Origin: Bondarzewia mesenterica
Lineage: Eukaryota; Basidiomycota; Agaricomycetes; Russulales; Bondarzewiaceae
NCBI GenBank assembly: GCA_004802705.1
Contig: SGPL01000019.1
Location: 62,001-126,000, forward strand
Length of the DNA: 64,000 nucleotides
Direction: 5' to 3'
Of this stretch, positions 48,224 through 60,556 are shown piece by piece; positions within the stretch are counted from its first letter, which is position 1, and every line of letters starts with the position of its first letter. The position numbers and the translations under genes were made by a program. The notes beneath the pieces are model-generated. The model worked only from the letters and a program-made list of their open reading frames with translations, was not told the DNA's origin and did not search any database.

Positions 48224-50330
48224 TATCATATGAACGTATCGCATGCCATGTCCTTGTTGCCTTCGCGGGTGAATGTGATGATGTGGTCTGACACGAAAAA
48301 ACGAGATGAATATGATTATTGGATATGTGGAACGCGCCGAGCAGATCTCACTGTTTATGAGCCGTGTTGTGAACCCCACCTCACAATAGCAGCTGGATTC
48401 AAACGTCAAGACCCATTCCGACCAAAGAAAAAGACGACGTACAAGTAATCTGTACCAAAGTTATGAGCTCAATCAGTTCCTACGAGTTTAGCAAAACGAG
48501 AACGACATACATATCCATTTCCTCCAAAATACTTTCAACTCCAATTGGCCATTCTCACCTTCGAACGAACCCGGGTGTTCTCGATGGAGGGCTTTTTCAA
48601 TCATGTCAAAGTTATTGACGAAGCGCCAGCGCCATTCTCGCAGGGTGCGGGCGTAGTGCGGGCCTATGTTAGAAATGGAATCGACCAGAAAACGGCCTTC
48701 CGTTGCGCTTGTGATGGTCTCGTGAAGGTTCATGAGACTTGGCAGGAAACCGCCGGGGAAGACTAGAGGAACGTTTTGAGTCAGCGATCCGATATGGGGA
48801 GCGGAAAAACTTACTCTATGAAAATATTGTTCGAGGCGCACGCTCAATATTCTGTTAACTGATAGAAGAAGGAAAACGCACCCATTTTTGGATAAAATCT
48901 ACTTCTTTCTGGTACCTCTCGTAACCTGGCAAATGAAACACAAATTAGCAAGTGGGTCTGTGGGAGTAAGTCAAACGCATAGCATCTACTTACGTCCTTC
49001 TGGAAGAGTGATGACCTGCACAACCCCGACCGCGGTCTTCTTCTTCATCACTCTGTCGATCGAACTCCAATATGTCGCGAAGTTCTCCTTTCCGACATTC
49101 TCTAACATCTCGATGCTGACAACTCTGTCAAATTTGCCCGCCCACTCCGTCGGCATCTCGCGATAGTCCATGAGGTGGACGCGTACACGGTCCTCCAATC
49201 TGTTCAATTTGATCAGACGAGTAATGTATGAATGCTGGTGCATGGAAAGTGTGAGGGTATCAATCTGCGTGTCAGATATACTTTGAAGGATATGCAACGC
49301 GAGCGCGCCCCAGCCACTCCCGATCTCGAGAACGTGGTGGCCAGGAAGAATGCGTGCTTTCTTCGTGATGTGTTGCAACTTGAGAATCTGCGCCTCGTAC
49401 AACTCATCCCCTGATTCATGGAATGGGGTTGATGGTGGCGAGGCGGAAGGACTAGGGGAACCTGAGGAAAGTGGGGGGGAGGGGAGATGTTTTGTAAGAT
49501 TGCGGACGCTCTTCACGAAGGAAGAATGGTGAGATTGGAGGTCTCCATCCAAATCTGGGAAGATGGCGCAGGAATAAGTCATGTCCTGCGAGAGAAAGGC
49601 TACAAGTTAGGGTTAGTAAAGGCAAGATGTGCGAACATTGTGGGAAAACTGGTGGATATATGCGTACCGGTAAACATGTCGTTTGATAGATCATAATGCG
49701 CGGAGATGTTTGAGCGCGAGTTGCTCAGTGTATTGAGGAAGCGGTACGATGTGAGCCGCTGAGGAAGGCTAAAAAGCCAGGAAAAACTTGAATCGAGGTT
49801 TTGAAGGTTCTCCCGATTGTATATGAATATCTGTGTAGTTTTTCAGGTCAGAACGTGCAAGCTTAAGATGGACACTTTTGCACTTACAAGAAATACTGGA
49901 ATAAGATCATCACAATCTACTTCCCCGTACATGTATGCTTCGCTGAAACCCAAGTCACCCATGGCAGCAAGTCGTACCCAGAATGTGTCACTAACGACCC
50001 GCAACTCTGCCTTGACACCGGATGAATCATCTGAATTGATCGAACCAGGTGGAGGGAACTCGTAGGTGTGGTTGCGGGTAATGATGCGTAACTGTCCTTT
50101 GGTTACTTTCTGCAGGACACTTTACCATGAGGAGTGAGTAATAGACCTTTCCGAAAACGTCAAGGGTAGCCAGAACGAACGTACGACACAACAGCTGCCT
50201 CCGCGAGCCTGGAAATTGGAAGGAACCCAGTCTTGAATGCTTTCTCTTTGATATAAGTGAATGTGTTATCTGCAAGTGCAGAGAACGAGAATCTATGTTG
50301 GAAAGGCGTATCAAGGAGTTGACTGCTCAT
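48224..50330 (-). CDS. Cyclopropane-fatty-acyl-phospholipid synthase-like SAM methyltransferase
   Basis: Predicted to transfer a methylene group from S-adenosylmethionine to unsaturated acyl chains of membrane lipids. The ATG at 50330 gives MSSQLLDTPFQHRFSFSALA. Joined exons read VLQKVTKGQLRIITRNHTYE, GDLGFSEAYMYGEVDCDDL, ISAHYDLSNDMF and FLSQDMTYSCAIF, the CFA-synthase substrate domain with its YSC cysteine. The SAM site is HVLEIGSGWGALALHILQ, followed by VSIEMLENVG and FPGGFLPSLMNL. The last exons give WIYYFCYCEVGFTTRLIN and NHIITFTREGNKDMACDTFI. Around 48770-48890 the join from FIQKW to FPGG does not keep frame with a single intron. A 10-nt exon (48841-48850) would fix it; otherwise a base is missing. 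It lacks the LHTI histidine of E. coli CFA, as other fungal members seem to. Divergent from the P450 gene. Confidence 0.85.
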
Positions 50331-52173
50331 GGTACGAAGAACGCTACCCGGAAGCGTTAGTAGGAATGCTGACGCTGGAGTGGAAGGAGGGAAAAGTTAC
50401 GAGAAAAACAATCATGAATCACTGCCCCCAAGTATTTGTGTGAAATCCTGAGGATCAGAAGGGATGGGCTCGGAGACGCTCGTCGCCACGATGGTCCCCC
50501 GCGATCGCCGATGTGCCTCGACATCACGACACGTCGACGTTGTCGAGGACGACGATTGGACGAATTTTGAGCTCAGGCTAGCAACAACGTGCACATCAAC
50601 GACCACGACGACGGGCTCTGCACTGCCACGCTGGGTTCCCCTGCTTTCACAACCAAAGATGCCACTAGGTGAGTGCGGCAAACGTGTTCGAAGATTTACA
50701 GGATAGATTCGATGGGAACGAACACTTCAAGCTCTGAAGCCAGTACCGGTGGAGCCGCAAGCGCACTCTGCTGAGACCGTTCTTGCACTTGGTCGACGTG
50801 GGTGGAACAAGTAGAGAGCACTTTCATCTATGGACACGGGCATGCTAAAGCTGGCACATCAAAATGAACCCATTGTATTGAAAAGCACATACACGATGAT
50901 TGATTACTGCACCCGTTTCTCCGAGCAGCTCATCCCAAGCCTTTCTGAGGTTTTCCCCACGACCCGGGCCGGGTCAGGCCGGGTCTCGACAAGCTTCATC
51001 CGACAACTGTTCAACACCTGCGCCAACTGCTCCGCCGCCTTCCGTCCACCCCGCCCTTCAAAGCTTCATAGCTCACGATCATGGCAGGCTTACCAACCCA
51101 CTCGCCGAACAAATAATCGATTGCATTCTTCAGCAATGCCAGTTATACTGTGGGGTTACGATTATGAACGCCGCGTGTCGCTGGATCTCGCGACTCCACT
51201 GCCGTGCGATAGGACTGGAATGTCCAGCTGCTGGATCATTGGGGTTGAAATGCGACGTAGGGGTGCATTGACTGAGTGGTTTTGCGGTAAGTAAGCAGTC
51301 AGCACTTCAGCACTTCAGCTTTGCGCGTGAGAAACTTACCGCGAGCCTTAGGAGCTTCGTAAGTACATTCTGTGCACACCGCAGAACGGAGAAAGGTGAT
51401 TCAGCATCAAGTCGGAGAGATATCCAACTATCGATGACAGATGTTGCGCTGGGAGCGTGTCAATGTTCGGATGGGGACAAGTAGCAGATCGCGCTAATCA
51501 TGCGCGGAGGATGCAGCCGCGTCCTCCGTCGGGTGACTATCATGCCAAGGGGAGGACGCCGACAAAAGAGAATGACGACAATTTGTTTTGACGGATGGGG
51601 ATCTGCATGCCGGCTCTCTCGTCCTGCCCACTTAATCCCCGACGAAGATGTCCTTGGTTTCCTTAGGTTTCCCTAGGATCCTTGCCTTCCAATCTTGCTT
51701 GTATGTCTGCATATCTGAGTGCTAGTCCGGCTAACGTCCCCACTCTCTCGACCACATAAACGTCCCATATCAAGTACGACGAGCTGAATAGGTATCTTAC
51801 CTGAGCTATGATTGTAAGTAGTGTAGTTAGCCAATAAACAAAAAACACTTTTTCACGTTTCCAATACCTCCACCAGGATTTGTCTATTGGGTATGGGCTT
51901 TGCGGACCCTTCTGATGGAGGTATTGGACGTGAAAAAACGTGATTACACGAAAAACGTACCCTCCGACGTGGTGTTGAACACGGCGCAAACGTCGCGCGC
52001 ATGGGGATCGAAGATGCTTCCTCTCTATCACTTCCGTAATTGTGGTCTCAGTCATTTCATGATGTGAGCAGTCACCGTTGTTGCGCCGCACAGATTCTGA
52101 CTCGTTCTTGTGTTGCATAAATAGGATGTAGCGCACCGTACCCCAAGCCCTCAACTGTACAGCGATTTCCAGC
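50331..52173. other. Divergent intergenic region, no supported gene
   Basis: 1.8 kb between the methyltransferase and P450 starts. A 154-codon frame at 50830-51294 (+) has no recognisable domain and overlaps another open frame, so I do not call it. A short tandem of CAGCACTT words occurs at 51300-51322. Promoters of both genes must lie here. Confidence 0.4.
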
Positions 52174-54587
52174 ATGAGCTTCATTCTGTTCTCACTGAAT
52201 GGGCTTTTCGTTGCCCTACTTCTTGTCGCTCTGTTTGTCGGACATCGTGTCGTCGGGCGACGCTCGCTGAAAGATCTCCAAGGCCCTGCAGCCACGTCGT
52301 TCTGGCTAGGTGTGTTTCGTCTGTGATCACTCGTTTTTGCTCGTGATGACCTCGTATCAGGCAATGAGAAGGATCAGCGGTATCAGAATGAAGTCGGTGA
52401 CCTTGAATTCCGCTGGGTTCGTCAATATGGCACCGCTTGGCGCGCTAACGGGATCCTTGGTGTACGAGGCTTTGGACGTCCCTGATGGCTTATGCACTTA
52501 TCCACGATCATTCAACTAGGAGGATGTGCTAATGCTGGCAGATCCGAAGGCCATTCAACATATCTTGCATACTTCGGGTTATCATTATCGCAAGGGTGCT
52601 GATGCGCGGCAGCTCCTCAGACTGATCTGCGGAATCGGCCTCTTATGGGTTGACGGTACGTATATTCGCATTGACATCACATTTTTAGTTCTGACTACTA
52701 TCCGCAGGTGAGGATCACCAACGGCAAAGAAAGGTCATGAATCCTGCCTTCTCTGCTCCACAACTCAAGAGTTTCCTTCCCCTGTTTCACCGAATGGCCA
52801 TGAAGGTTAGCGCTCTTATCCTTCAATTTTTTTTGATCGTTTCTAATGTCGTTGAGGTCAGCTGGTCTACAAGTGGAAGGAAGAGACCTTGAAGAATCCA
52901 TCTGGCGAGCCCGTGATCAATGTTTCCAAGTGGCTTTCGCGCCTGACGTTGGATATTATTGGTCAAGGTATTGTCGTGATCTTTCAACTTCGTAGCCATG
53001 AAATCATTAATTCGGAAATACGATCTCAGCGGGATTCAACTTTGAATTTGGAGCACTCGGTCACGCGAACGGCGAGATGGACCATGTCAAGGGCGATACC
53101 GATCATGCCAAGGGCGATATCGTCAAGTACTATGATAATCTTTTGTGCGTCATTTATGCAAGTCGAGAAGTATAGCTACCGACTGACATATACGCAGTAT
53201 CGATTCGAGTTTGTATCCGTCTTCGCTGGATCTCTTCTTCAAATCTTTCTGGAGATTGATTCCTGTGGAGATCCTGAATCTCGTGCGTTACTTCCCTTCC
53301 CGCGAATATCGTCGCTATCGTGAATATCTGGACTTCGCACGGGTATTTTCGCGGGAGATCATTCACGAGAACGCGGAAAAGGGAGACGGGAACGATATTA
53401 TCAGCGTTCTTATTCGCGCAAACGCTTCAGAAAACCCGCAAGTGAGGTTGACGGAAGGGGAGGTCATTGATGAGATATCGTGAGTTCCACTTGCAGCGGC
53501 GGCACCTTTTTTCTCGGCACCTGATAGGTTGTCAGGACGCTCATGTTAGCAGGGCACGATTCCACTGCAACGACGCTGACCTGGCTGCTATGGGAGCTTG
53601 GCAAAGACACAATCTATCAGGACAAGATCCGAGATGACATCAAGGCAGCCCGTTCCCAGGCGACTGCCCGTGGCGATGAAGACCTATCAATGTCAGACCT
53701 TGAAGGGATGACTCACATGCAGGCTGCAATCAAAGTTCGTGACCATCTATGGAACGTATGGATTCTGTTCATAACTGAGTATGAAATTTGTACAGGAATC
53801 TATGCGCCTGCACCCCATTGTATGGCAGATTGGCAGGCTTGCAGGCGAAGACGACGTCATCCCCCTTGCTTTCCCTGTCACGACGAAGTCGGGCAAGGTG
53901 ATCTCCGCTATCCCGGTCAGCAAAGGCCAGGATATCAAGATTTCTATCTGCGCGTATAACAGGTGCGCGGAACAGTATGGTTCACCTATGAGCATCTCAA
54001 TCCTTACATGCCACTTGCACATCCATGTCAAGGTTGCCGAGCGCTTGGGGTGAGGACGCCGATAAATGGAATCCTATGCGGTTTGTAATATGGAGAAGGG
54101 AAAGCAAACTTCAGTGGGCGTATACGCTAATCTGTGAGAGCGATTACTATTGGATGGATGTATCATGTATTAACTAGCTTCTTCATCAGGTTGAATTTCT
54201 GTGAGTCGAGAATGGATTGATATCGTCCGTCGTACATCTTCTGACATCCATTTTCTAGCGGCCGGTCCCCGTGCCTGTATCGGGTAAGTCTCATTTGCTA
54301 TTCGCAAAAAAAAAAACTTGTCTGAATTCATGTATTCATCGCCAGATGGAGGTTCACGTACGTACAGAGTCCGAACAATGAGGCTTTAGCCCGGACTGAC
54401 ACGCGTTTTTCGCAGTGTGATTGAGCTGCAGGCCATTCTCGCGAACCTTTTGGAGAACTTCGAGTTTTCTCTTCCTCCGGATGCGGACAAGAGGCCGATC
54501 AAGAGGATGCCCACGTTAGTGATGGCTCCTATGGCGGAGGGCCGTCAAGGCTCATGGATGGGCTTGAAGGTTAAGACCTTGGTGTGA
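52174..54587 (+). CDS. Cytochrome P450 monooxygenase
   Basis: A membrane-anchored haem-thiolate monooxygenase; the substrate is not predictable. The ATG at 52174 gives MSFILFSLNGLFVALLLVAL, the ER anchor, then a short linker and LQGPAATSFWLG. The I-helix is TLMLAGHDSTATTLTWLLW. The ExxR motif is FVQESMRLHP, and WNPMRF takes the place of the PERF region. The haem loop is FSAGPRACIGWRF, matching FxxGxRxCxG with the axial Cys. The C-terminus is GSWMGLKVKTLV. About twelve introns of 50-70 bp, all GT-AG. A 21-bp in-frame tandem duplication at 53080-53121 encodes DHVKGDT DHAKGDI. Basidiomycetes carry large P450 families for wood, lipid and toxic-compound metabolism. I cannot assign a CYP family. 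No redox partner or biosynthetic cluster is nearby. Confidence 0.93.
53080..53121 (+). repeat. 21-bp in-frame tandem duplication in the P450 gene
   Basis: Two adjacent 21-bp units, differing at three bases, encode DHVKGDT and DHAKGDI. The shared core is CATG(T/C)CAAGGGCGATA at 53083-53098 and 53104-53119. The reading frame continues into VKYYDNL, so the insertion is tolerated in a surface-loop region. Confidence 0.75.
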
Positions 54588-55108
54588 TTGCTGAGAGCGT
54601 GCTATATTTTGACTTTCCATCGACAACCGCTATCTGTTTCTTCTGTGACGGCTTCCCATTAAAAAGTTGTAACGTCAATATATGTGTATCAAATCAGTGC
54701 TGGCAGTCGCTTTCAGTCAGTCGCCAACGGCCGTACCTGTGTGGTACAGAGGTAGACGTTAGCCAGCAGACTTGGCTAGGTTCGTCCGAGCCCAGTCCGA
54801 CCCCCTCCCCCCCCGAACGCGTGGGGCTTGGTATGAGACTACAGACTTGGCTGAAAAGTCCAGCCTATATAATGTGGGTGTCTCACGGGCCTGGCGGGCC
54901 GTCTACAAAATGTTAACGTAAAACGTGTGAGCTTCAAACCAAGGCCCTGGTGACCGAGTCCTTAAACGTGACGACTCCGAGCAAGCATGTACTTTTTAAA
55001 CGTGCGAGGCGGGAGGGGCTTGGGTTGAACCTCTGAGCTCTTTATTTTCAGTGGTATGACCCAGTACGCTTTCTGCCCAAAACCAAACAAGCATATATCT
55101 TGTTGAAG
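54588..55108. other. Interval between P450 and AMP deaminase
   Basis: 520 bp between tandem genes, with a C-rich run (eight C at about 54807-54814) and no supported coding sequence. It should contain the P450 3' UTR and the AMP deaminase promoter. Confidence 0.4.
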
Positions 55109-58100
55109 ATGGACCCTCTCAACGATGTGACTGGCCCCTCTCCAGCAGAGCAGGACGACACTACAGGACAGCAAAGCAGTTCAGAATTGGCCCAATCGTC
55201 GTCGTCTTCATCCGGCGACCTGTCTTGTATTCATTCACCAGGCATACACATTCCAGAACCGCGCGATGGATTTTATGGGTACAGTGACGAGAAGAACTTG
55301 CGACACGTACGTTGAGTTGTGCATCTCCCGGTTGACCAGAGACCATCCTATGGCCTGATGGCTTTTTTGTGGGAGATCATCTCATCCAACATTCCAGATT
55401 GAAGAAAAGTACTGCGCGCACCGTCGACCTTCGCTATCACAATCAGAGGCCGGGCGTCCTATTGGACTCCAACCTACTTCTCCTATTATTGCACCAGACG
55501 CTCTTCCAGAGGCGGCCTCTTCCGTCGTGGGTGGCCTCAACGGTATGGCAACCGCGCCTGTCGTACTGGACTATGAAGCCCGTGTCACGTCCCGCTCACC
55601 TCTTTTTGAGGAAGAGGAACTAGCGGTCGAGGCCAAGTATCCTCTTGCCCGTACGTTGTAGCTATAATTCAATCAAAATGATACTTTCGCCTGAAACCTG
55701 TTGATTATATCGCCTCTTGTTAACAGCATTGGCCATGCCGTCTGACATGGCACCTGAGTTCGATCACATTTTTGATTCGCTCCGAAGGTGCCTCGAGCTA
55801 CGGGACAAATATATGACCGCATCTCTGCAACGCCTCGGCGACAACCCTCGAGACTATGACGGTGTCTTTACGGGAATTGACACTAATTTTGCCGACGTAT
55901 CGGGTGTTCGTCCCGATGCTGACCTTACTCGATCATCCCCTCCACCTCACGAAGGTCAACATTTCAAGCCGTGGCGTATCTACCCGAAACCACCACCTCC
56001 GCATTGGCACTGGACTGCTAAGCAGACAGTTGTATCGAGTACAGCGAGTGGCACCGGCGATGAGCCTACGGAGGAGTTCGATTTGCAGCTTGCGAAATCC
56101 CTCAAGCTCACAATTGGGATTTCAGAATCGACGAGAAGGGGGTTTACCAAGTGTACAAGGATATTCAAGGTACATGGTCAAAGATTAGAACATGCGATTT
56201 CAAAATCGTCATTGATGTTTGCCTCGCGACAGCGGAAGGCGAAAAGCCTGCCTTTCACATCCCCGACATACGAGAGTACTTTGTAGACCTTGAATTCGTT
56301 TTAGGTGTGATCTCAGACGGGCCATTGAAGAGCTTCGCCTTCCGCCGTCTGCAGTACTTGTCTGGCAAATTTACCATGCACAATCTACTGAACGAGTTCC
56401 ACGAGATGGCAGACATGAAAGTAAGCTCAATAAACCGTTCGCTGCTCGCATCATCTGATGCGTTTCTTGATAGCAAATCCCTCATCGGTCGGTCCAGTTG
56501 CTCTCCAACGTTTGTGCTACCTGATTGAACTGTATACGCAGTGACTTCTACAACGTCCGCAAAGTCGATACCCACGTGCATCACTCCAGCAGCATGAACC
56601 AAAAACACCTTCTCCGGTTCATCAAATCCAAAATGAAGCGTAGCCCGAACGTGAGCCGTTCTCCACGCGCTCGGCCTGTTCGCTGACGTTACTTTGGTGC
56701 TTTGTCTAGGACGTCGTCATTTTCCGCGACGGCGCAGAGCTGACGTTAACGCAGGTGTTCGAGTCCCTCAAGTTGACTGCATACGATCTCTCCATAGATA
56801 CCCTGGACATGCATGCGCATCAAGATTCCTTCCATCGCTTCGACAAATTCAATCTCAAGTACAACCCTATCGGAGAGTCACGTTTGCGAGAGATCTTCCT
56901 CAAAACGGACAATTATATACAGGGGAGATATCTTGCTGAATTGACAAAAGGTGCGAAAATCGTGTCTCTGAAAAGTTCAGTTCCTCAAATTCGTACAGAG
57001 GTCATGACCGACCTCGAACAAAGCAAATATCAAGTACGTCTGGATTCTCCCATAGATTGTGTGTGTCTCTCAATTTCTCTGCCTTTTGTTCGTCATAGAA
57101 CTGCGAATGGAGAATTAGCATCTACGGCAGGAAAGAAGACGAATGGGACAAATTGGCCAAGTGGATCGTGGACAACAAGTTGTTCTCCCATAACGTGCGC
57201 TGGCTCATCCAGATTCCTCGCCTGTACGACGTGTACAAGCAAAATGGTTCCATCGACACGTTTGAAGACATCGTTCGCAGTAAGCAAATCCCTTCGTTGA
57301 CTCTGGAGCAGGACGTCTCGATCAGAAACGTCAATTATAGATGTCTTCAAACCACTTTTCGAAGTCACGAGAGATCCTTCTACGCACCCGGAGCTTCATG
57401 TTTTCTTGCAGCGCGTCGTTGGATTCGACACAGTTGATGATGAATCAAAAACTGAGAGACGGTATCACAAGAAGTTTCCGTATCCCAGACTATGGAGTTT
57501 CAGACAGTCACCACCGTACTCCTATTGGTGCGTCATGTTCAGGGTGAGCCTATCTCTCGAAGCCACACTAATTTGTTATAGGGTTTATTACATGTTCGCC
57601 AACATGACGAGCCTGAACAACTGGAGACGTACTCGTGGATTCAGTACGTACACACATGAGCCGTCTGATCGTCACTTCGTTGACGTGCATATATTTGACC
57701 ATGCAGATACATTTGTCTTCCGTCCGCACTCTGGCGAAGCAGGCGATACAGATCATCTGACGTCTGCGTTCCTGACATCTCACTCAATCTCTCATGGCAT
57801 CCTACTCCGGAAGGTGCCCGCCCTTCAATATCTTTTCTACCTCAAACAGATTGGTATCGCGATGAGCCCGCTGAGCAACAATGCACTCTTTTTGACATAT
57901 GAACGCAACCCGTTACCGGAATTCTTCAAGACAGGGCTTAACGTCAGCTTGAGCACGGATGATCCGTTGCAGTTCCACTTCACCAAGGTTTGACAATCAC
58001 GTTCGCCGGACCCTAATTCGTATGCTGATCGTATGGACGATAGGAACCTCTCCTGGAAGAATACAGCGTAGCAGCTCATGTGAGTACCCTTCTATGATTA

Positions 58101-58427
58101 CCCAGAAATCTTTCTCACGACCTGTGCTCAGATTTTGAAATTGCCGCAAAGTTCACTCTGCGAGCTGGCACGGAACTCCGTCATACAGAGCGGGTTTGAG
58201 ATGGAAATCAAGCGTCATTGGCTGGGAAATGAATGGTACCTCCCGGGCGACGCAGGCAACGAGATCAACAAGGTTAGCTCGTCATCGACTTTGATTATTT
58301 TGTCCAAATCTCATTCACGTTTGATCGATAGACGAACGTGCCGAACGAGCGTTTGAAGTTCAGGCATGAGACGTTGATGGAGGAGCTTGCTCTAATCGGC
58401 GCTTCAAAAGACATTTTAAACAAGTAG
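55109..58427 (+). CDS. AMD1: AMP deaminase, with an apparent frameshift and a 14-nt microexon
   Basis: Converts AMP to IMP plus ammonia, balancing adenine and guanine nucleotides in the cytosol. The ATG at 55109 gives [17 protein letters not shown] and a Ser-rich tail. Family blocks: [71 protein letters not shown] (zinc-binding His pair), [19 protein letters not shown] and [18 protein letters not shown] (catalytic Asp pair). It ends [17 protein letters not shown] joins DFYNVRK through a 14-nt exon (56474-56487) supplying QIPHR, which restores the conserved [15 protein letters not shown]. Near 56090, EEFD is in one frame and [13 protein letters not shown] in another, with no intron possible; one base appears to be missing. 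Otherwise all joins are in frame. Confidence 0.92.
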
Positions 58428-59963
58428 CCGAATTTTACTTTTCAATCACACTGAATTAGCGCGCAGCGAACGGTCGTCTAAATTTCACCGAAACAAGAGT
58501 ACATAGAGCGACAAATCAAAAATTCAACAATGCAACACTGGCACTGACATCGGAAGGAGTCCCTTCACCGACAGCTGCGGCATATGCGCAGACACACTTG
58601 AGGGTCCGACATGGACTCGGATAGCCGCACGCGGGTAGTCTCCCAGTGGCAGACTGTAGACACTTCCTTCAGCATTCCTACCTCAGGGTCTCTACATGCA
58701 GGGCCTACGACCGGGTACGGGGTGATTCTGACTCACTCTCCTTTCAGACCCGCTCCGCTATCGAGGTTAGTCCGGAGGCGCGGCGTGAGACTGATATTCA
58801 AATAGACAGAGTTTGTGGTTTCGATTTCGGGGTGAGGGCATTGCGCAATGCGATTCTCGAGCGTTCTCTCAAGACTCTCCTTGCTGGCGTTCGAATCTAT
58901 TAGGATAGCTTGCGACCATGACGGTCACGGACGAGGAGGACGGACCGGACAACCCTCTGCCCTCCCGCGAGTTGCCGGGCAGGCATTAACGTTAACGTTC
59001 AACGTTCAGTACTCGGTTTGGATTCCTGATAGCTTTTAACTCGTAGTGCGTACCGGAGGAGCCGTTGCACGCTTGCATGTTTGTGCACTCGAGTTTCGGT
59101 CGACAACCACGGTGATTGTGCGCGCTCCTCATGTTTGTGTTCGTGGGTTGTTCTTTATTAATTCCTAGTGCGGCTCTTTAGCTCGTTCTGTTCTGTTCTT
59201 CGCCATAAAATGCCATGTTCGTATGGCGCATGCTAGTCTTTCACCAACTGGTGCTCTGCAAATGTTCGTTCACTCTGTACTGGCGATTGAACTAAGGCGG
59301 CCATCTTGCGTCATCGATCCCATCGCGAGTCTTGCTTGCTTACGTACAAAGAGCCAAACCCTGCAGGCCACGGACTACTCAAGCACAAGACTCAAAACGC
59401 AAGTATTTACGAGCTGACGACTTGTTGAGACGATTATCAGGTGAGTAACGGTACGTGTCGGCCTTCGCCTCCCCAGACAGGTGCCTCATCGAACCTCGAA
59501 TGCATGCGGTTCGAACTTGGTTCCTCTTGGTTCCGCTGATGACCCTAAAGCGGGTGTCTCACCACGTCTCCCCTCGCCCTTTGTCTCTCCCGCCGTATAC
59601 GGTGACTCCCTTGAAATATCTTCACGATGCATAGGGCTCGACAACCTGATCGACGTTTAGCACCGATTCTTCAAACGAGGGTACTCTGCTGTACGCGCGT
59701 ATTTTGGCCCAGATCAGAATAGGAGTTTGGATTGACGAACTTGATTGCCAACGTGCTCCGGAGTAGAGCTATCGGACCGATAGTCTTGGACGTCCAGATT
59801 GATATAAACCCTCAGTCCTTCGCTTCAGCTCACTTTGCCCCGCTCTTGTCGCTTCCCTCTTCTGACACCTCTACGAGTCCTCACCGCCTGTTGTTTTTCT
59901 GCTTATTGTCTTACGTCCTTCATCAGGCTCATATCACCATCTCTACCCTACTGCTGGATCAGC
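58428..59963. other. 1.5 kb intergenic region with a TATA box
   Basis: No supported gene. A cluster of AACGTT palindromes lies at 58986-59005. TATAAA at 59803-59808 lies 156 bp upstream of the next ATG and is the likely core promoter of KRE9/KNH1-like paralogue 2. Confidence 0.45.
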
Positions 59964-60556
59964 ATGAAGTTATCTCATCTCACCTCTTCCGTCTCTTCCG
60001 CGAGCATCGTGATTGCTTCTAGTCTTCTGTGTCTTTCGCTCCCCAGCCTCGCCGCCCCCACACCCTTGGTGAAACGAGATGTCTGGGCGCCTACCATAAC
60101 CAGTCCTAAGGCTGGTGAGGTTTTGCACAGTGGTTCCATTTACACCGTGAAATGGTACGTGTCGTTGCTGGCATCAACTAATGTTACTGACACATCCGAC
60201 AGGGACACCGCAGAACCTCCTCAGCAAGTGACCAACTACAAAGGAGTCATTTACTTTGGACATCTGGAAGATGACAGCGAGAATCTAGACATCGGTACGT
60301 TTCCTGTCTCGAAACTACTGAGTCAGTGCTTACTTGCGGCTGCAGATCACCCTCTTGCGAGCGGTTTCGACCTCAGGGATGGCAATGCCACAATTACCGT
60401 CCCCGAGACTGAATCCGGTAACGATTATATCTTCGTATGTACGTGCCTCCTCCATCATTTATATGTTAATTGGTGGTTGGATGCTGATCCGGACAATGCA
60501 CTGGCATAGTGGTGGGCGACTCTGGCAATGCAAGCCCTACCTTCACCATTGTTTGA
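59964..60556 (+). CDS. Short secreted KRE9/KNH1-like protein (paralogue 2)
   Basis: Four exons, 59964-60154, 60203-60294, 60346-60438 and 60510-60556, give 140 residues. The ATG starts MKLSHLTSSVSSASIVIASS, a signal peptide, then PTPLVKR, a KEX2-type site. The domain reads DVWAPTITSPKAGEVLHSGS, IYTVKWDTAEPP, GVIYFGHLEDDSENLDIDHP, GNATITVPETESGNDYIFV and VVGDSGNASPTFTIV, then the stop. It lacks the Ser/Thr stalk and GPI signal of paralogue 1, so it should be secreted free. The domain's three intron positions match paralogue 1 exactly (after TW, after DI/ML, and before xxGDSGN). Function unproven; yeast relatives take part in beta-1,6-glucan assembly. Confidence 0.83.

Noticed and set aside
50830..51294. 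Open frame of 154 codons on the + strand
   Set aside because: No recognisable motif, overlaps another open frame of 123 codons, and has no sensible exon joins on either side.
51663..52364. Open frame of 233 codons on the - strand
   Set aside because: It overlaps the first exon and promoter of the P450 gene in antisense and has a basic, motif-free translation; a chance frame.
58986..59005. AACGTT repeats as a telomere-like sequence
   Set aside because: Only three short palindromic copies and not the TTAGGG-type repeat expected in a basidiomycete.
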